DNA of 64,000 nt from JALZAI01 sp038207565. GTDB lineage: Bacteria > Actinomycetota > Actinomycetes > Mycobacteriales > Jatrophihabitantaceae. The position numbers and the translations under genes were made by a program. Under the pieces are notes generated by a model, which was given only the letters and a program-made list of their open reading frames with translations, made no database searches and was not told the DNA's origin. Below are positions 16,538 through 26,227 of this stretch, one piece after another (position 1 is the stretch's first letter; every line of letters starts with the position of its first letter). The stretch lies in the NCBI GenBank assembly GCA_038207565.1, contig JBBQZQ010000023.1, positions 1-64,000 of the forward strand. Reading direction: 5' to 3'.

Positions 16538-17353
16538 ATGAGCGCGCAACTCTTGCTGGCCGCCGGCGAGCTGCGCCACGGCAACGTCCCGCTCGGCGAG
16601 GCGATCGCGTTCTGGGTGCTCGGGCCGATCTCGCTCGCTGGCGCGATCGGGACGGTGCTGCTGCGCAACGCCGTGCACTCGGCGCTGTCGCTCGTGGCCA
16701 CGATGTTCTCCCTCGGCACCTTCTACCTGATCGAACAGGGGCCGTTCCTCGGACTGGTGCAGATCATCGTGTACACCGGCGCGATCATGATCTTGTTCCT
16801 GTTCGTGCTGATGCTGGTCGGCCGCGACGCGTCCGACTCGATCGTCGAGACGCTGCGCGGGCAGCGTTGGGCCGCTGCGCTGTTCGGCATTGGTTTCGCA
16901 TTGCTGATCTCGCTGTCAGTCGGACGGTCGTTCACGGGTCGCCCGCCGACCGACCTGAACGGGCCGAACGCGAACGGTTCGAACGTGAACTCGATTGCCG
17001 AGCTGCTGTTCACCCGCTACCTGTTCGCCTTCGAACTGACATCCGCGCTGCTGATTGTGGCCGCCGTCGGCGCGATGGTGCTCGCACACATCGAGCACGA
17101 CGATGCCAAGCCGACGCAGAAGGCGTTGGCCCGCGAGCGCATCCGCGGCGGTCGCCCGCAGCCACTACCAGGCCCCGGTGTCCTGTCGTCGGGCAACTCG
17201 ATCGGCACCCCGGCGCTGCTGCCCGACGGGTCGCTGTCGCAGGAGTCGGTCATGGCGGGCCTGGCCAGCACTCCGTCGGTCCCCAGCGAGCGCGAGCAGG
17301 ACCGTGAAGCGCGTCAGCTCGAAGGCCGCGAGTTCGACGGGAAGCCGACATGA
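16538..17353 (+). CDS. nuoJ: NADH-quinone oxidoreductase subunit J
   Basis: NuoJ is a membrane subunit that links the quinone site to the pump modules. The 271-residue protein shows five hydrophobic helices in the first 190 residues, including LGLVQIIVYTGAIMILFLFVLML, which contains the pi-bulge region, and GPISLAGAIGTVLLRNAVHSALSL. A long hydrophilic tail (about 195-271) rich in Gly, Arg, Ser and Glu follows, longer than in E. coli (184 residues). The ATG at 16538 comes after a repeat-rich spacer; upstream in-frame codons lie within repeats. The stop is followed by a 97-base spacer with the second palindromic element. Confidence 0.94.
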   Translation: MSAQLLLAAGELRHGNVPLGEAIAFWVLGPISLAGAIGTVLLRNAVHSALSLVATMFSLGTFYLIEQGPFLGLVQIIVYTGAIMILFLFVLMLVGRDASDSIVETLRGQRWAAALFGIGFALLISLSVGRSFTGRPPTDLNGPNANGSNVNSIAELLFTRYLFAFELTSALLIVAAVGAMVLAHIEHDDAKPTQKALARERIRGGRPQPLPGPGVLSSGNSIGTPALLPDGSLSQESVMAGLASTPSVPSEREQDREARQLEGREFDGKPT

Positions 17354-17365
17354 CCCCCCTCCTGC

Positions 17366-17416
17366 TGATCAACAGCGCCGAAACGTCGATATCCGACGGT
17401 TCAGCGCTGTTGATCA
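17366..17416. repeat. 51-base palindromic element, copy 2 (nuoJ-nuoK spacer)
   Basis: This copy is nearly symmetrical: TGATCAACAGCGC at the left end is matched by GCGCTGTTGATCA at the right end, and the inner arms (GAAACGTCG against CGACGGTTC) also pair with one mismatch. It matches copy 1 at 7313-7363 in length (51 bases) and at 42 positions. It sits between the nuoJ stop and the nuoK start, inside the operon, and would form a stable hairpin in the transcript. Confidence 0.8.
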
Positions 17417-17450
17417 CCGGGGGTCGGCGGTGGACGGGAGCAACTCAGCG

Positions 17451-17750
17451 ATGACCCCGACCTACTACCTCGTCCTCGCAGCCGCGCTGTTCAGCATCGG
17501 CGCAGTCGGCGTGCTGGTGCGCCGCAACGCGATCGTCGTGTTCATGTGCATCGAATTGATGCTGAACTCAGTCAACCTGACGCTGGTGACGTTCTCGCGC
17601 ATCAACGGCAGCCTGGACGGCCAGATCATGGCGTTCTTCGTCATGACCGTCGCCGCGGCCGAGGTCGTCATCGGCCTCGCGATCATCATGTCCATCTTCC
17701 GCACCCGCCGGTCTGCATCGGTCGACGATGCGAACCTGCTCAAGTACTAG
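17451..17750 (+). CDS. nuoK: NADH-quinone oxidoreductase subunit K
   Basis: NuoK is a three-helix proton-channel subunit of the membrane arm. The 99-residue protein (MTPTYYLVLAAALFSIGAVG) carries the essential Glu in VVFMCIELMLNSVNL and the second conserved Glu in TVAAAEVVIGLAI. Length and helix pattern are those of the family. The ATG at 17451 gives the normal start; the same frame is open through the preceding spacer but that part is repeat sequence, not protein. The stop lies 12 bases before the nuoL TTG. Confidence 0.95.
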   Translation: MTPTYYLVLAAALFSIGAVGVLVRRNAIVVFMCIELMLNSVNLTLVTFSRINGSLDGQIMAFFVMTVAAAEVVIGLAIIMSIFRTRRSASVDDANLLKY

Positions 17751-17762
17751 AGAGGCCGGACA

Positions 17763-19655
17763 TTGACGACCGCCCACGGCATCCAGTCAGCCGCCTGGCT
17801 GCTGATCGCGCTGCCGCTGCTCTCGTCGCTCGTGCTCTTGGTGACCGGCAAGCGAGCGCGCAGCTGGGGTCCGCTGCTCGGGGCGGTCGTGCCTGTGGTG
17901 CTCTTCGCCTACACCGTGCTGCTGTTCTTCTCGGTGAAGAGCGAGAGCAACCGCGAGATCACGCTGCACCTCTACAGCTGGATTCCCGTCAACGGTTTCC
18001 AGGTCGACGCGGGCCTGCAGATCGACCCGCTGTCGATGACGTTCGCGCTGCTCATCACCGGTGTGGGCTCGCTGATCCACATCTACGCAGTCGGCTACAT
18101 GGGCCACGACGACGGCCGGGCGCGGTTCTTCGGCTACTTCAACTTCTTCACCGCGTCGATGCTGCTGCTTGTCCTGGCCAACAGTTACCTGGCCATGTAC
18201 GTCGGCTGGGAGGGCGTCGGCGTCGCGTCCTACCTGCTCATCAGCTACTACTACAATCGCAACATCGCGGCGACGGCCGGCAACAAGGCGTTCTTCGCGA
18301 ACCGGGTCGGTGACGTCGGGCTGTCGATCGCGATCATGCTGATGTTCGCCTACTTCGGCAGCACCTCGTTCGACACGATCCTGTACAGCAACGCGACCTA
18401 CACCAATGGTGTCGCCGCGGCGATCGGCCTCATGCTGCTACTCGGGGCGTGCGGCAAGTCCGGTCAGTTCCCGTTGCAGACCTGGCTGCCCGACGCGATG
18501 GAGGGCCCGACCCCGGTCTCCGCCCTGATCCACGCGGCAACCATGGTCACCGCCGGGGTCTACCTGATCGCGCGCAGCGCGCCGATCTTCGACCAGTCGC
18601 AGGCCGCGCGTACCGCCGTCGTCATCGTCGGTGCCGTCACCCTGCTCTACGGCTGCATCTGCGCGTTCGGGCAGGACGACCTGAAGCGGGTGCTGGCCTA
18701 CTCCACGGTGAGCCAGATCGGCTACATGTTCCTGGCGGTCGGGCTCGGCCCAGGTGTGTACTCGATCGGCATCATCCACCTGCTCGGCCACGGCTTCTTC
18801 AAAGCAGCGCTGTTCCTCTCGGCCGGCTCGGTCATGCATGCCATGAACGACCGCATCGACATGCGTCGCTTCGGCGGGCTGGCCCGCGTCATGCCGATCA
18901 CCTTCGGGGTGTTCGCGTGCGGTTACCTCGCCATCATCGGCATCCCCCCGTTCACCGGGTTCTTCACCAAGGACAAGATCATCGAGGCAGCCTTCGACAA
19001 GGGTGGGACGTCTGGCTGGATCCTCGGTCTCTGCGCGCTGATCGGCGCCGGCCTCACCGCGTTCTACATGACCCGGGCGCTGGTGATGACGTTCCTCGGC
19101 AGGAAGCGGTGGGAGGACGACGTCCACCCGCACGAGGCACCCGCGACGATGACCGTCCCGATGACCGTGCTCGCGGTGCTCTCCCTGGTCGGCGGTTTCC
19201 TGCTCATCTTCGGCGGGGGGGTGCAGCACTGGCTCGCGCCGTCGGTCGGTCCCAGCGTGGAGGAAGGCGTCCACACGGTCTCGCCGGTCATCCTGACGAT
19301 CATCACCGTCATCGTCGGGGTGCTGGGCGCTGCGGGCGCGTTCGTGGCGTTCCGCACGGTCCCCGTCGTGCAGCCCGCCGGGTCGCCGATCACCGTCGCG
19401 GCACGGCGCAACATCTATGCGGACGCGCTCAACGAGACGGTGCTCATGCGCCCAGGTCAGTGGCTGACGCGGGCGCTGGTCTACTTCGACAACCGGGGCG
19501 TCGACGGCACGGTGAACGGCCTGGGCGCGGGACTGGGCGGCGGGTCGAGCAGACTGCGGCGTGTGCAGACCGGTTTCGTGCGCAGTTACGCGCTCTCGAT
19601 GCTTGGCGGCACGGTCGCCGTGGTCGCCGTGCTGCTCGCGGTGAGATTCCAGTGA
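17763..19655 (+). CDS. nuoL: NADH-quinone oxidoreductase subunit L
   Basis: NuoL is the distal antiporter-like proton pump. The 630-residue protein has the expected number of hydrophobic helices and conserved segments: VGWEGVGVASYLLISYYYNR with the channel Glu, the helix LGACGKSGQFPLQTWLPDAM with its Lys, and the HAATMVTAGVYLIAR region. The C-terminal part should form the long lateral helix and last membrane helix (LSMLGGTVAVVAVLLAVRF). The start is TTG at 17763, preceded by AGAGAGGCCGGA; no ATG or GTG in frame gives the full first helix. A 33-base gap precedes nuoM. Confidence 0.95.
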   Translation: MTTAHGIQSAAWLLIALPLLSSLVLLVTGKRARSWGPLLGAVVPVVLFAYTVLLFFSVKSESNREITLHLYSWIPVNGFQVDAGLQIDPLSMTFALLITGVGSLIHIYAVGYMGHDDGRARFFGYFNFFTASMLLLVLANSYLAMYVGWEGVGVASYLLISYYYNRNIAATAGNKAFFANRVGDVGLSIAIMLMFAYFGSTSFDTILYSNATYTNGVAAAIGLMLLLGACGKSGQFPLQTWLPDAMEGPTPVSALIHAATMVTAGVYLIARSAPIFDQSQAARTAVVIVGAVTLLYGCICAFGQDDLKRVLAYSTVSQIGYMFLAVGLGPGVYSIGIIHLLGHGFFKAALFLSAGSVMHAMNDRIDMRRFGGLARVMPITFGVFACGYLAIIGIPPFTGFFTKDKIIEAAFDKGGTSGWILGLCALIGAGLTAFYMTRALVMTFLGRKRWEDDVHPHEAPATMTVPMTVLAVLSLVGGFLLIFGGGVQHWLAPSVGPSVEEGVHTVSPVILTIITVIVGVLGAAGAFVAFRTVPVVQPAGSPITVAARRNIYADALNETVLMRPGQWLTRALVYFDNRGVDGTVNGLGAGLGGGSSRLRRVQTGFVRSYALSMLGGTVAVVAVLLAVRFQ

Positions 19656-19688
19656 CCGGGCCTCGCGTGAACGCTCAGGTGCGCTGAC

Positions 19689-21251
19689 ATGCACAGTTAC
19701 CTGTTGGTCATCCTCACCCTGATCCCGCTGCTGGGATCGGTCGCCGTGTTCCTGCTGAAGCAGCACCAGGCCACCCTCGCCAAGCAACTCAGCCTGGCGG
19801 TGTCGCTCGTCGTTCTCGTCTATGCGCTGGTGCTCACCTTCCGCTTCGAGACCGGGTCGGGCGCTGACCGCTTCCAGTACCAGGGCAGCTGGACGTGGAT
19901 CAGATCCTTCGGCGTGCACCTCGCCGTTGGCGTCGACGGCATCGCGATTGTGCTGGTGCTTATGGCGGTGCTGCTCGTGCCGGCGGTGATCCTGTCGTCG
20001 TGGAACAGCCTCGACAGCCGGGCCGGCTCGGAGGAACTGGTCACGGCGACGACCCACCGTCGCAACGCGAAGAACTTCTTCGGGCTCGTGCTGCTGCTCG
20101 AGTTCTTCATGATCGGCGTTTTCGTCGCGACGGACGTGTTCCTCTTCTACGTCTTCTTCGAGGCGATGCTCGTCCCGATGTACTTCATCATCGGCAGCTT
20201 CGGCGGCCCGCGCCGCCAGTACGCCGCGATGAAGTTCTTCCTCTACTCCCTCGTCGGCGGCCTGCTCATGCTGGCGTCGGTCATCGGCCTCTACATCACC
20301 ACCGGCTCGCGCACCTTCGCGATCACCGACCTCATCGGGGCGGTCCCGGACAACGCGACCCAGAAGTGGCTGTTCCTCGGCTTCTTCATCGCGTTCGCGA
20401 TCAAGGCCCCGCTGGTGCCGTTCCACACCTGGCTGCCCGACGCCGGCGCCGAGGCCCCGTCCGGTGGTGCGGCGCTGCTCGTCGGCGTCCTGGACAAGGT
20501 GGGCACGTTCGGGTTCCTGCGCTACTGCCTGCCGCTGTTCCCGGCCGCGTCACGGTATTTTGCCCCGGCCATCCTCATCCTGTCCGTGATCGGCATCCTG
20601 TACGCGGCATTCCTGGCCATCGGCCAGCGCGACATGAAGCGCCTCGTCGCCTATACCTCGGTGGCGCACTTCGGCTTCATCGGCCTGGGCATCTTCGCGT
20701 TCACCACGCAGGGCGGCACCGGGGCCGTGTTGTACATGGTCAACCACGGCCTGTCGACGGGCGCACTGTTCATCGTCGTCGGACTGCTGATCGCCCGCGG
20801 CAAGAGCCGCAACGTCGACGACTACGGCGGCGCGGCGAAGGTGACGCCGGTGCTGGCCGGATTGTTCCTGCTCGCCGGCCTGTCGGCGCTGGCGCTGCCG
20901 GGCATGAGCACGTTCGTCAGCGAGTTCCTCGTGCTGGTCGGGACGTTCACCAGGCACAAGGGGCTGGCCATTCTCGGGACCATCGGAATCGTGCTGGCGG
21001 CGATCTACGTCCTCTACCTGTACCAGCGCACCTTCCAGGGCAGGGTCAACGAGAAGGTCACCAAGTTCCGTGATGTGAACGCCCGCGAGGTCGCCGCGGT
21101 GGCGCCACTCATCGCGGTCATCATCGCCCTCGGCGTCTACCCGAAGCCGTTGCTCGACGTGATCAATCCCGCGGTCAAGGCGACACTGAGCGACGTGCAC
21201 AAGACCGACCCGGCGCCGAAACTCGGCCCGGTAGCCGGAGGACCCAAGTGA
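19689..21251 (+). CDS. nuoM: NADH-quinone oxidoreductase subunit M
   Basis: NuoM is the middle antiporter-like pump. The 520-residue protein has about 14 hydrophobic helices and the conserved channel segments FYVFFEAMLVPMYFIIGSFG (with the essential Glu), KAPLVPFHTWLPDAGAEAPS (with the Lys) and KRLVAYTSVAHFGFIGLGIF. The ATG at 19689 gives the usual MHSYLLVILTLIPLLGSVAV start. Its stop overlaps the nuoN GTG by four bases. Confidence 0.96.
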   Translation: MHSYLLVILTLIPLLGSVAVFLLKQHQATLAKQLSLAVSLVVLVYALVLTFRFETGSGADRFQYQGSWTWIRSFGVHLAVGVDGIAIVLVLMAVLLVPAVILSSWNSLDSRAGSEELVTATTHRRNAKNFFGLVLLLEFFMIGVFVATDVFLFYVFFEAMLVPMYFIIGSFGGPRRQYAAMKFFLYSLVGGLLMLASVIGLYITTGSRTFAITDLIGAVPDNATQKWLFLGFFIAFAIKAPLVPFHTWLPDAGAEAPSGGAALLVGVLDKVGTFGFLRYCLPLFPAASRYFAPAILILSVIGILYAAFLAIGQRDMKRLVAYTSVAHFGFIGLGIFAFTTQGGTGAVLYMVNHGLSTGALFIVVGLLIARGKSRNVDDYGGAAKVTPVLAGLFLLAGLSALALPGMSTFVSEFLVLVGTFTRHKGLAILGTIGIVLAAIYVLYLYQRTFQGRVNEKVTKFRDVNAREVAAVAPLIAVIIALGVYPKPLLDVINPAVKATLSDVHKTDPAPKLGPVAGGPK

Positions 21252-22831
21252 CCCCGACCGTGCTGGCCGTCACCGACGGTGCGATCACCACCCCGTCGGT
21301 GGCCTACCACGCCCTGATGCCCATCTTCATCGTTCTCGGCGCCGCGCTGCTCGGCATCATCGTCGAGGCGGTGGTGCCCCGTGCCGAGCGGTTCAACGTG
21401 CAGGTCGCCGTGACGGCACTCGGCCTCATCGGCGCGCTCGTGGCTGTCGGTCTGTTGCGTAACGCCCGGCTCACCACACCATCCCCGCTCGGCACCGACA
21501 AGCCGTTCGCGGGCTCGCTGGCGATCGACGGGACCGGTCTGTTCCTGCAGGGCACGATCCTCATCCTGGCGTTGATGTCCACCTTGCTGGTGGCTGAGCG
21601 CAGCGTCGACGTCGGCAGTTCCATCGTCGCGTCCGCCGCAGTCGTCGTCGGCTCGCCGACCGATCGCACGCTGGCGCGCAGCAGCCGGGTGCAGACCGAG
21701 GTCTTTCCGCTGCTGCTCTTCGCGGTTGCCGGCATGCTGATCTTCCCGGTCGCCAACAACCTGCTGTTGATGTTCATCGCGCTGGAGGTGCTCTCGCTGC
21801 CCCTGTACCTGATGGCCGGGCTCGCCCGCCGGCGACGGTTGCTCTCGCAGGAAGCCTCGCTGAAGTACTTCCTGCTCGGCGCGTTCGCCTCCGCATTCTT
21901 CCTCTATGGGCTGGCGCTGCTCTACGGCTACGCCGACACCGTCGACCTGCCCGGCATCTTCGAGGCGCAGCGGACCTCGACCAACTCCGACGTGCTGCTC
22001 TACGTCGGCCTTGCGCTGTTGCTGGTGGGCCTGCTGTTCAAGGCCAGCGTCGCGCCCTTCCACAGCTGGACGCCCGACGTCTACCACGGTTCGGCCACAC
22101 CGATCGCAGCCTTCATGGCCTCGTGCACCAAGGTCGCGTCGTTCGGTGCATTGCTGCGCGTGCTCTACGTGGGCTTTGCCGGCAACGCTTGGAACTGGCG
22201 TCCGATCATCTGGGCGGTCGCCATCGCGTCCATGATCATCGGCGCGGTGTTCGGCGTCACGCAGACGGACCTGAAGCGGGTGCTCGCGTACTCCTCCATC
22301 GCCCACGCCGGCTTCATCCTGGTCGGGCTGGTTGCGGTTACGAGGGACGCCGCCGCGAGCGTGCTGTTCTACGTCCTCACCTACGGCTTCACCACGCTGG
22401 CGGCATTCGGCCTGTTGATGCTGGTGCGCGACGCCGACGGCGAGGCGACGCACCTGTCGCAGTGGTCAGGGTTGGCCCGCAAGAGCCCGGTGCTCGCGAC
22501 GACGATGACGGTGTTGCTGCTGTCGATGGCGGGCATACCGCTGACGTCGGGGTTCACCGGCAAGTTCTTCGTGTTCCGTGCCGCGTGGCAGACGGCCGGC
22601 CCGCTCGTCGTGATTGCTCTGCTCTGCTCGGCGATCGCGGCGTTCTACTACCTGCGCATCGTCGTGCTGATGTTCTTCGCGGACCCGCCGGAGAACGCCC
22701 CGACGATTGCGATCCCGGGCTGGTCCGCCAGCGTCGCGCTCACCTTCGGTGTCGTCGTCACCATCGTCCTGGGCGTCTTCCCGCAGCCGATCATCGACCT
22801 CGCGGACAAAGCCGCGACTCTGCTCGGCTAA
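21248..22831 (+). CDS. nuoN: NADH-quinone oxidoreductase subunit N
   Basis: NuoN is the proximal antiporter-like pump and the last gene of the complex I set. The 527-residue protein shows MFIALEVLSLPLYLMAGLAR with the conserved Glu, FKASVAPFHSWTPDVYHGSA with the conserved Lys, and KRVLAYSSIAHAGFILVGLV. GTG at 21248 overlaps the nuoM stop (GTGA). An actinobacterial-type polar insert of about 20 residues lies near position 140 (SPTDRTLARSSRVQTE). The polyprenyl synthase gene starts 11 bases after the stop, so the transcript probably continues. Confidence 0.95.
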   Translation: MTPTVLAVTDGAITTPSVAYHALMPIFIVLGAALLGIIVEAVVPRAERFNVQVAVTALGLIGALVAVGLLRNARLTTPSPLGTDKPFAGSLAIDGTGLFLQGTILILALMSTLLVAERSVDVGSSIVASAAVVVGSPTDRTLARSSRVQTEVFPLLLFAVAGMLIFPVANNLLLMFIALEVLSLPLYLMAGLARRRRLLSQEASLKYFLLGAFASAFFLYGLALLYGYADTVDLPGIFEAQRTSTNSDVLLYVGLALLLVGLLFKASVAPFHSWTPDVYHGSATPIAAFMASCTKVASFGALLRVLYVGFAGNAWNWRPIIWAVAIASMIIGAVFGVTQTDLKRVLAYSSIAHAGFILVGLVAVTRDAAASVLFYVLTYGFTTLAAFGLLMLVRDADGEATHLSQWSGLARKSPVLATTMTVLLLSMAGIPLTSGFTGKFFVFRAAWQTAGPLVVIALLCSAIAAFYYLRIVVLMFFADPPENAPTIAIPGWSASVALTFGVVVTIVLGVFPQPIIDLADKAATLLG

Positions 22832-22842
22832 CTCGCCAAGCG

Positions 22843-23838
22843 ATGAACAACCCCTTCATCGGCGTCGAGTTCGCCGATGCCGCGCTGGAGACGTCGGTGC
22901 GCACCCAGCTCGATGACATCGAGGCGGCCCTGTCGGTTGCGGTCCGCTCCGACGATGAGTTCGTCGCGGACGCAGCGCGGCATCTCGTCGACGCAGGCGG
23001 CAAGCGGTTCCGCCCGCTGTTGTGCTCGCTGGCTGCGCACTTCGGCGACGTGTCCCGTCCCGAGATCGCGTGCGCCGCGGTCGTGGTCGAGCTAACCCAT
23101 CTGGCGACCCTCTACCACGACGACGTGATGGACGAGGCGGGCGTGCGGCGGGGGGCGGTGTCGGCCAATGCACGTTTCGGCAACTCGGTGGCCATCCTGA
23201 CCGGCGACTTCCTGTTCTCGCGGGCGTCCAACCTGCTCGCCGACCTGGGGACTCACGCGGTGCGCGTGCAGGCCCGCACCTTCGAGCGGCTGGTCGTCGG
23301 GCAGATCCGCGAGACGGTGGGCCCGGCGCAGGGTACGGACCCGGTCGAGCACTACCTCGCCGTCCTTGCCGACAAGACGGGCTCGCTGATCGCGACCGCT
23401 GCCGAATTCGGCGCCCATTTCGCCGGGGTAGCCGATCCGGAAGTCGATGTGCTGCGGCGTTTCGGCGAGCAGATCGGGGTAGCGTTCCAGCTGTCCGACG
23501 ACATCCTCGACATCGCCTCCGAGTCGACCGAGTCGGGCAAGACGCCGGGCACCGACCTGCGCGAGGGCGTCGCCACGCTTCCGGTGCTCTACGCGTTGCG
23601 GTCTGCGGAGCCAGGGACCGAACGGCTGAGGAAACTGGTAGCCGCCCCGCTCGTCGACGATGACGAGCACACCGAGGCGTTGGGTCTGCTGCGTGCGTCC
23701 TCGGCCCTGGACGAGGCCCGGGCGACGCTGACCTCCTACGCCGATCGCGCCCGCGCCATGCTCACCGAGCTGCCCGCAGTAGCGGCCCGCCAGGCCTTGT
23801 CGACCCTCTGCGACGTGGTCACGGCCCGCACGGGTTGA
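22843..23838 (+). CDS. Long-chain polyprenyl diphosphate synthase
   Basis: The enzyme condenses isopentenyl diphosphate onto an allylic primer to build the menaquinone side chain. The 331-residue protein has the first Asp-rich motif DDVMD (D93-D97), the second DDILD (D219-D223), and the family segments GGKRFRPLL and LTGDFLFSRA. Heptaprenyl/octaprenyl-type synthases (GrcC/IspB/HepT group) share this layout; chain length cannot be read from sequence. The ATG at 22843 lies 11 bases after nuoN, so it is likely co-transcribed with nuo. With the MenJ-like reductase at the other end, it frames complex I with quinone-tail enzymes. Confidence 0.93.
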   Translation: MNNPFIGVEFADAALETSVRTQLDDIEAALSVAVRSDDEFVADAARHLVDAGGKRFRPLLCSLAAHFGDVSRPEIACAAVVVELTHLATLYHDDVMDEAGVRRGAVSANARFGNSVAILTGDFLFSRASNLLADLGTHAVRVQARTFERLVVGQIRETVGPAQGTDPVEHYLAVLADKTGSLIATAAEFGAHFAGVADPEVDVLRRFGEQIGVAFQLSDDILDIASESTESGKTPGTDLREGVATLPVLYALRSAEPGTERLRKLVAAPLVDDDEHTEALGLLRASSALDEARATLTSYADRARAMLTELPAVAARQALSTLCDVVTARTG

Positions 23839-23953
23839 GCGGGTCTTGGCCTCAGGATTGCTCTGATCTGCATGATGCATATCTGAGAATGTCTACCCGT
23901 CGCGCCAGCGAGGCCGGTAGACCGTGATCATGGGCGCGGGTTAGTCTGCGCGC

Positions 23954-26227
23954 ATGAACTGGGTCGCCGCCCTCGGTTTGCGCGACGACCCCGTAGAACG
24001 CGCCGCAGTAGGCTCATGCGATCGCTACGCTGTCTTGAAGGGACGGTGCTTTGACATCCACCAACGCCGATTGGGCCGCGGCACTCGACAGTCCGCCAAT
24101 GGTCAGCGCACCGAGCGAACCCGTTGCGCCTGCACGCCGGCTTTCCACTGTAGGGCCTGCGAAATCGGCTACCAAATGAGCCGACGTCCAGGGCCTGTGG
24201 ATGGTGGCGGTCGTTGCAGTTGTCGCTAATCACCTCACCGGGCATCCGCAGGGTGGGTTTGTCGGGGTTGACGTATTCTTTGTCATCTCTGTTACCTGAT
24301 CTCGGGACTACTGCTGCGAGAAGGTGAACGAACCGGGAAGATCTCGTTATTAGGTTTTTATGAGCGCCGAGTGCGGCACCTTTTTCCGGCTGCGCTTACC
24401 GTTACTGCCGTAACCATTCTCGCTGCCCATTTCGCCTTCACCTCAGAGCGCGCTCACGGAACTCTTATCGACGGCGTTTGGGCAACGCGGTTTGCAGCTA
24501 ACTGGCGTTTCATCGCCGTGGGCACAGATTATTTTCAGGCGCAAGGGCCGGTGTCGCCACTACAGTACTACTGGTCACTTTCGGTCGAGGAACAATTCTA
24601 CGTCGTATGGCCGCTGGTATTGCTGGTGATCTTCCTGCTCTGCAAGAGGCTTTTCTCCGGAAGGGCACACGCCACGGCTGCAGCCCGGACCGTGGCGGCG
24701 TTGACTCTGACAGTTGGATCATTGCTGTTCGCCTGGCACCAGAGCAGCGCCAACCCTGTAGTCGCGTACTTCTCTACCTTCACGCGAGGGTGGGAATTGG
24801 GTCTGGGCTCCGTTCTGGCCGTCACCGCTCGGTATATGCGGGGCGGACGGATTAGTGCTCAGCCTCCGGTCGTGGGTCGGGATGGCTCTAATTGTAGCTT
24901 CGGTCTTCCTCGTTGGTACTGATCACTTCCCGTTCCTGGCGCGATCTTTCCGTGCCTCGGCAGCGTTATGGCCGTGGCGGCCATCAGCGAGCACGCCTAG
25001 GCATCGAATGTGATACTCACCAACCGCGTTCAGGCTACTTCGGTGACATCTCTTACTCAATTTACGTAGTCCACTTTCCAGTTATCGTTTTTGCAGCCGC
25101 ACTCACCTCCGACCGGGCTGCGGCCTTCTATGTGGCTGCCGCCGCCCTGCTATTGGGAGTGTCGATGCTGCTATTTCACCTGATCGAAGATCCGATTCGT
25201 CGGAGCAGCTGGCTGCGCGCGAATCGCGCCGGCGACGCCGAGGCGGCGGCCGTGTTCCATGTCAAGGAGCCGGCTGCGGTTGGTGCTGCGCTCGTAGTGG
25301 CCAGCCTGGGACTGTTCGTAGTCAGCACCCCCACGGAGGTGGACCCCGGCCTACAGCAGGTCATCGCGGGCGTCGAGCCAACAGGCACGCAATCCCGAAC
25401 TGCAACACCTGCGGGTCCCCTCCAAGAAGCGCTGAGTTCCCAATTGCGGACGGCCCTCGCAGCCAATACGTGGCCTTCGCTGTCTCCTGGCCTCGGTGTG
25501 CGTTGTGCGCACCTCGGGCGAGGCAGACAAGAGCGGCTGCGCTAATCACGTATCAGATATCGCCCGGTGCACGTTCGGCAAGGTCAACTCGTCGCACGCC
25601 ATCTACTTGGTCGGCGACTCGACCTCGGTGGCCTATGAAGATTCATTTGTCGATCTTCCTAAGTCGTACCCGACCTGGCGGGTGCGCCTCACGGGCGGGT
25701 CAGGCTGCGGGTTCGCCGATGTGACGTTGGACGAGCAGGCGGGTAATCAGCATGCATCGGGCTGCCCAGGCAGGAATCGCATGATCGTCACGGAGATTAA
25801 GAAGGTACGCCCGGATCTCCTTATCGTGACTAACGCGCGGGGCGATGCCAATTACCAAGAGCACGTTACCAAGGAGCTGAAAAAGATCGAAGCCTATGTC
25901 TCCGACATAGTGGTACTGCCCGCACCACCATTGGGGCTAGATCCGAATGAGTGTTACACGAAGGTTAGCGCGCCAGTTGATTGCGTGTCCAAGATCCGAG
26001 GAGATTACTTCACCTGGGTGCAGGCAGAGCGGCAAGAAGCCGATGCGGTCAAGGGGACGTTGCTCGACCCCACTTCGTGGTTCTGCGTCAATGAGTACTG
26101 CCCGATCTTTGTCAAACACACGCCGATCCGGCACGACAAGGTGCACATGACCGCACAATATGCCAGTTACATTGCCCCCGTGGTCCGCGAGGCTCTCGTC
26201 ACAGCCAAGGCGATGCCAGCGCACTAG
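23954..26227 (+). pseudogene. Decayed acyltransferase-3/SGNH (OafA-like) gene
   Basis: Pieces in all three forward frames spell one protein like the intact acyltransferase-SGNH gene at 43524-45731. The start MNWVAALGLRDDPVERAA mirrors MNWDAALGELDNPVAAAA of the intact gene. Then come VQGLWMVAVVAVVANHL and GFVGVDVFFVIS, WSLSVEEQFYVVWPLVLL, YFGDISYSIYVVHFPVIVF and the SGNH part YLVGDSTSVAYEDSFVD. Damage: a frame change before 24051, TGA at 24177-24179, loss of one G near 24291 (ISGYLISG broken), several shifts at 24850-25010, and one near 25490. The tail from 25496 is open to 26227 and keeps late conserved parts. The sequence is more AT-rich than the nuo genes. It encoded an exopolysaccharide O-acyltransferase and is almost certainly dead. 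Confidence 0.85.

Noticed and set aside
18438..20426. 662-codon minus-strand frame opposite nuoL/nuoM
   Set aside because: Product is Arg/His/Glu-rich low-complexity sequence of the kind seen opposite GC-rich genes; it opposes two clear membrane subunits.
23891..23921. GTCTACC/GGTAGAC inverted repeat after the polyprenyl synthase gene as a terminator
   Set aside because: Stem of only seven pairs with a 17-base loop and no T-run; too weak to call.
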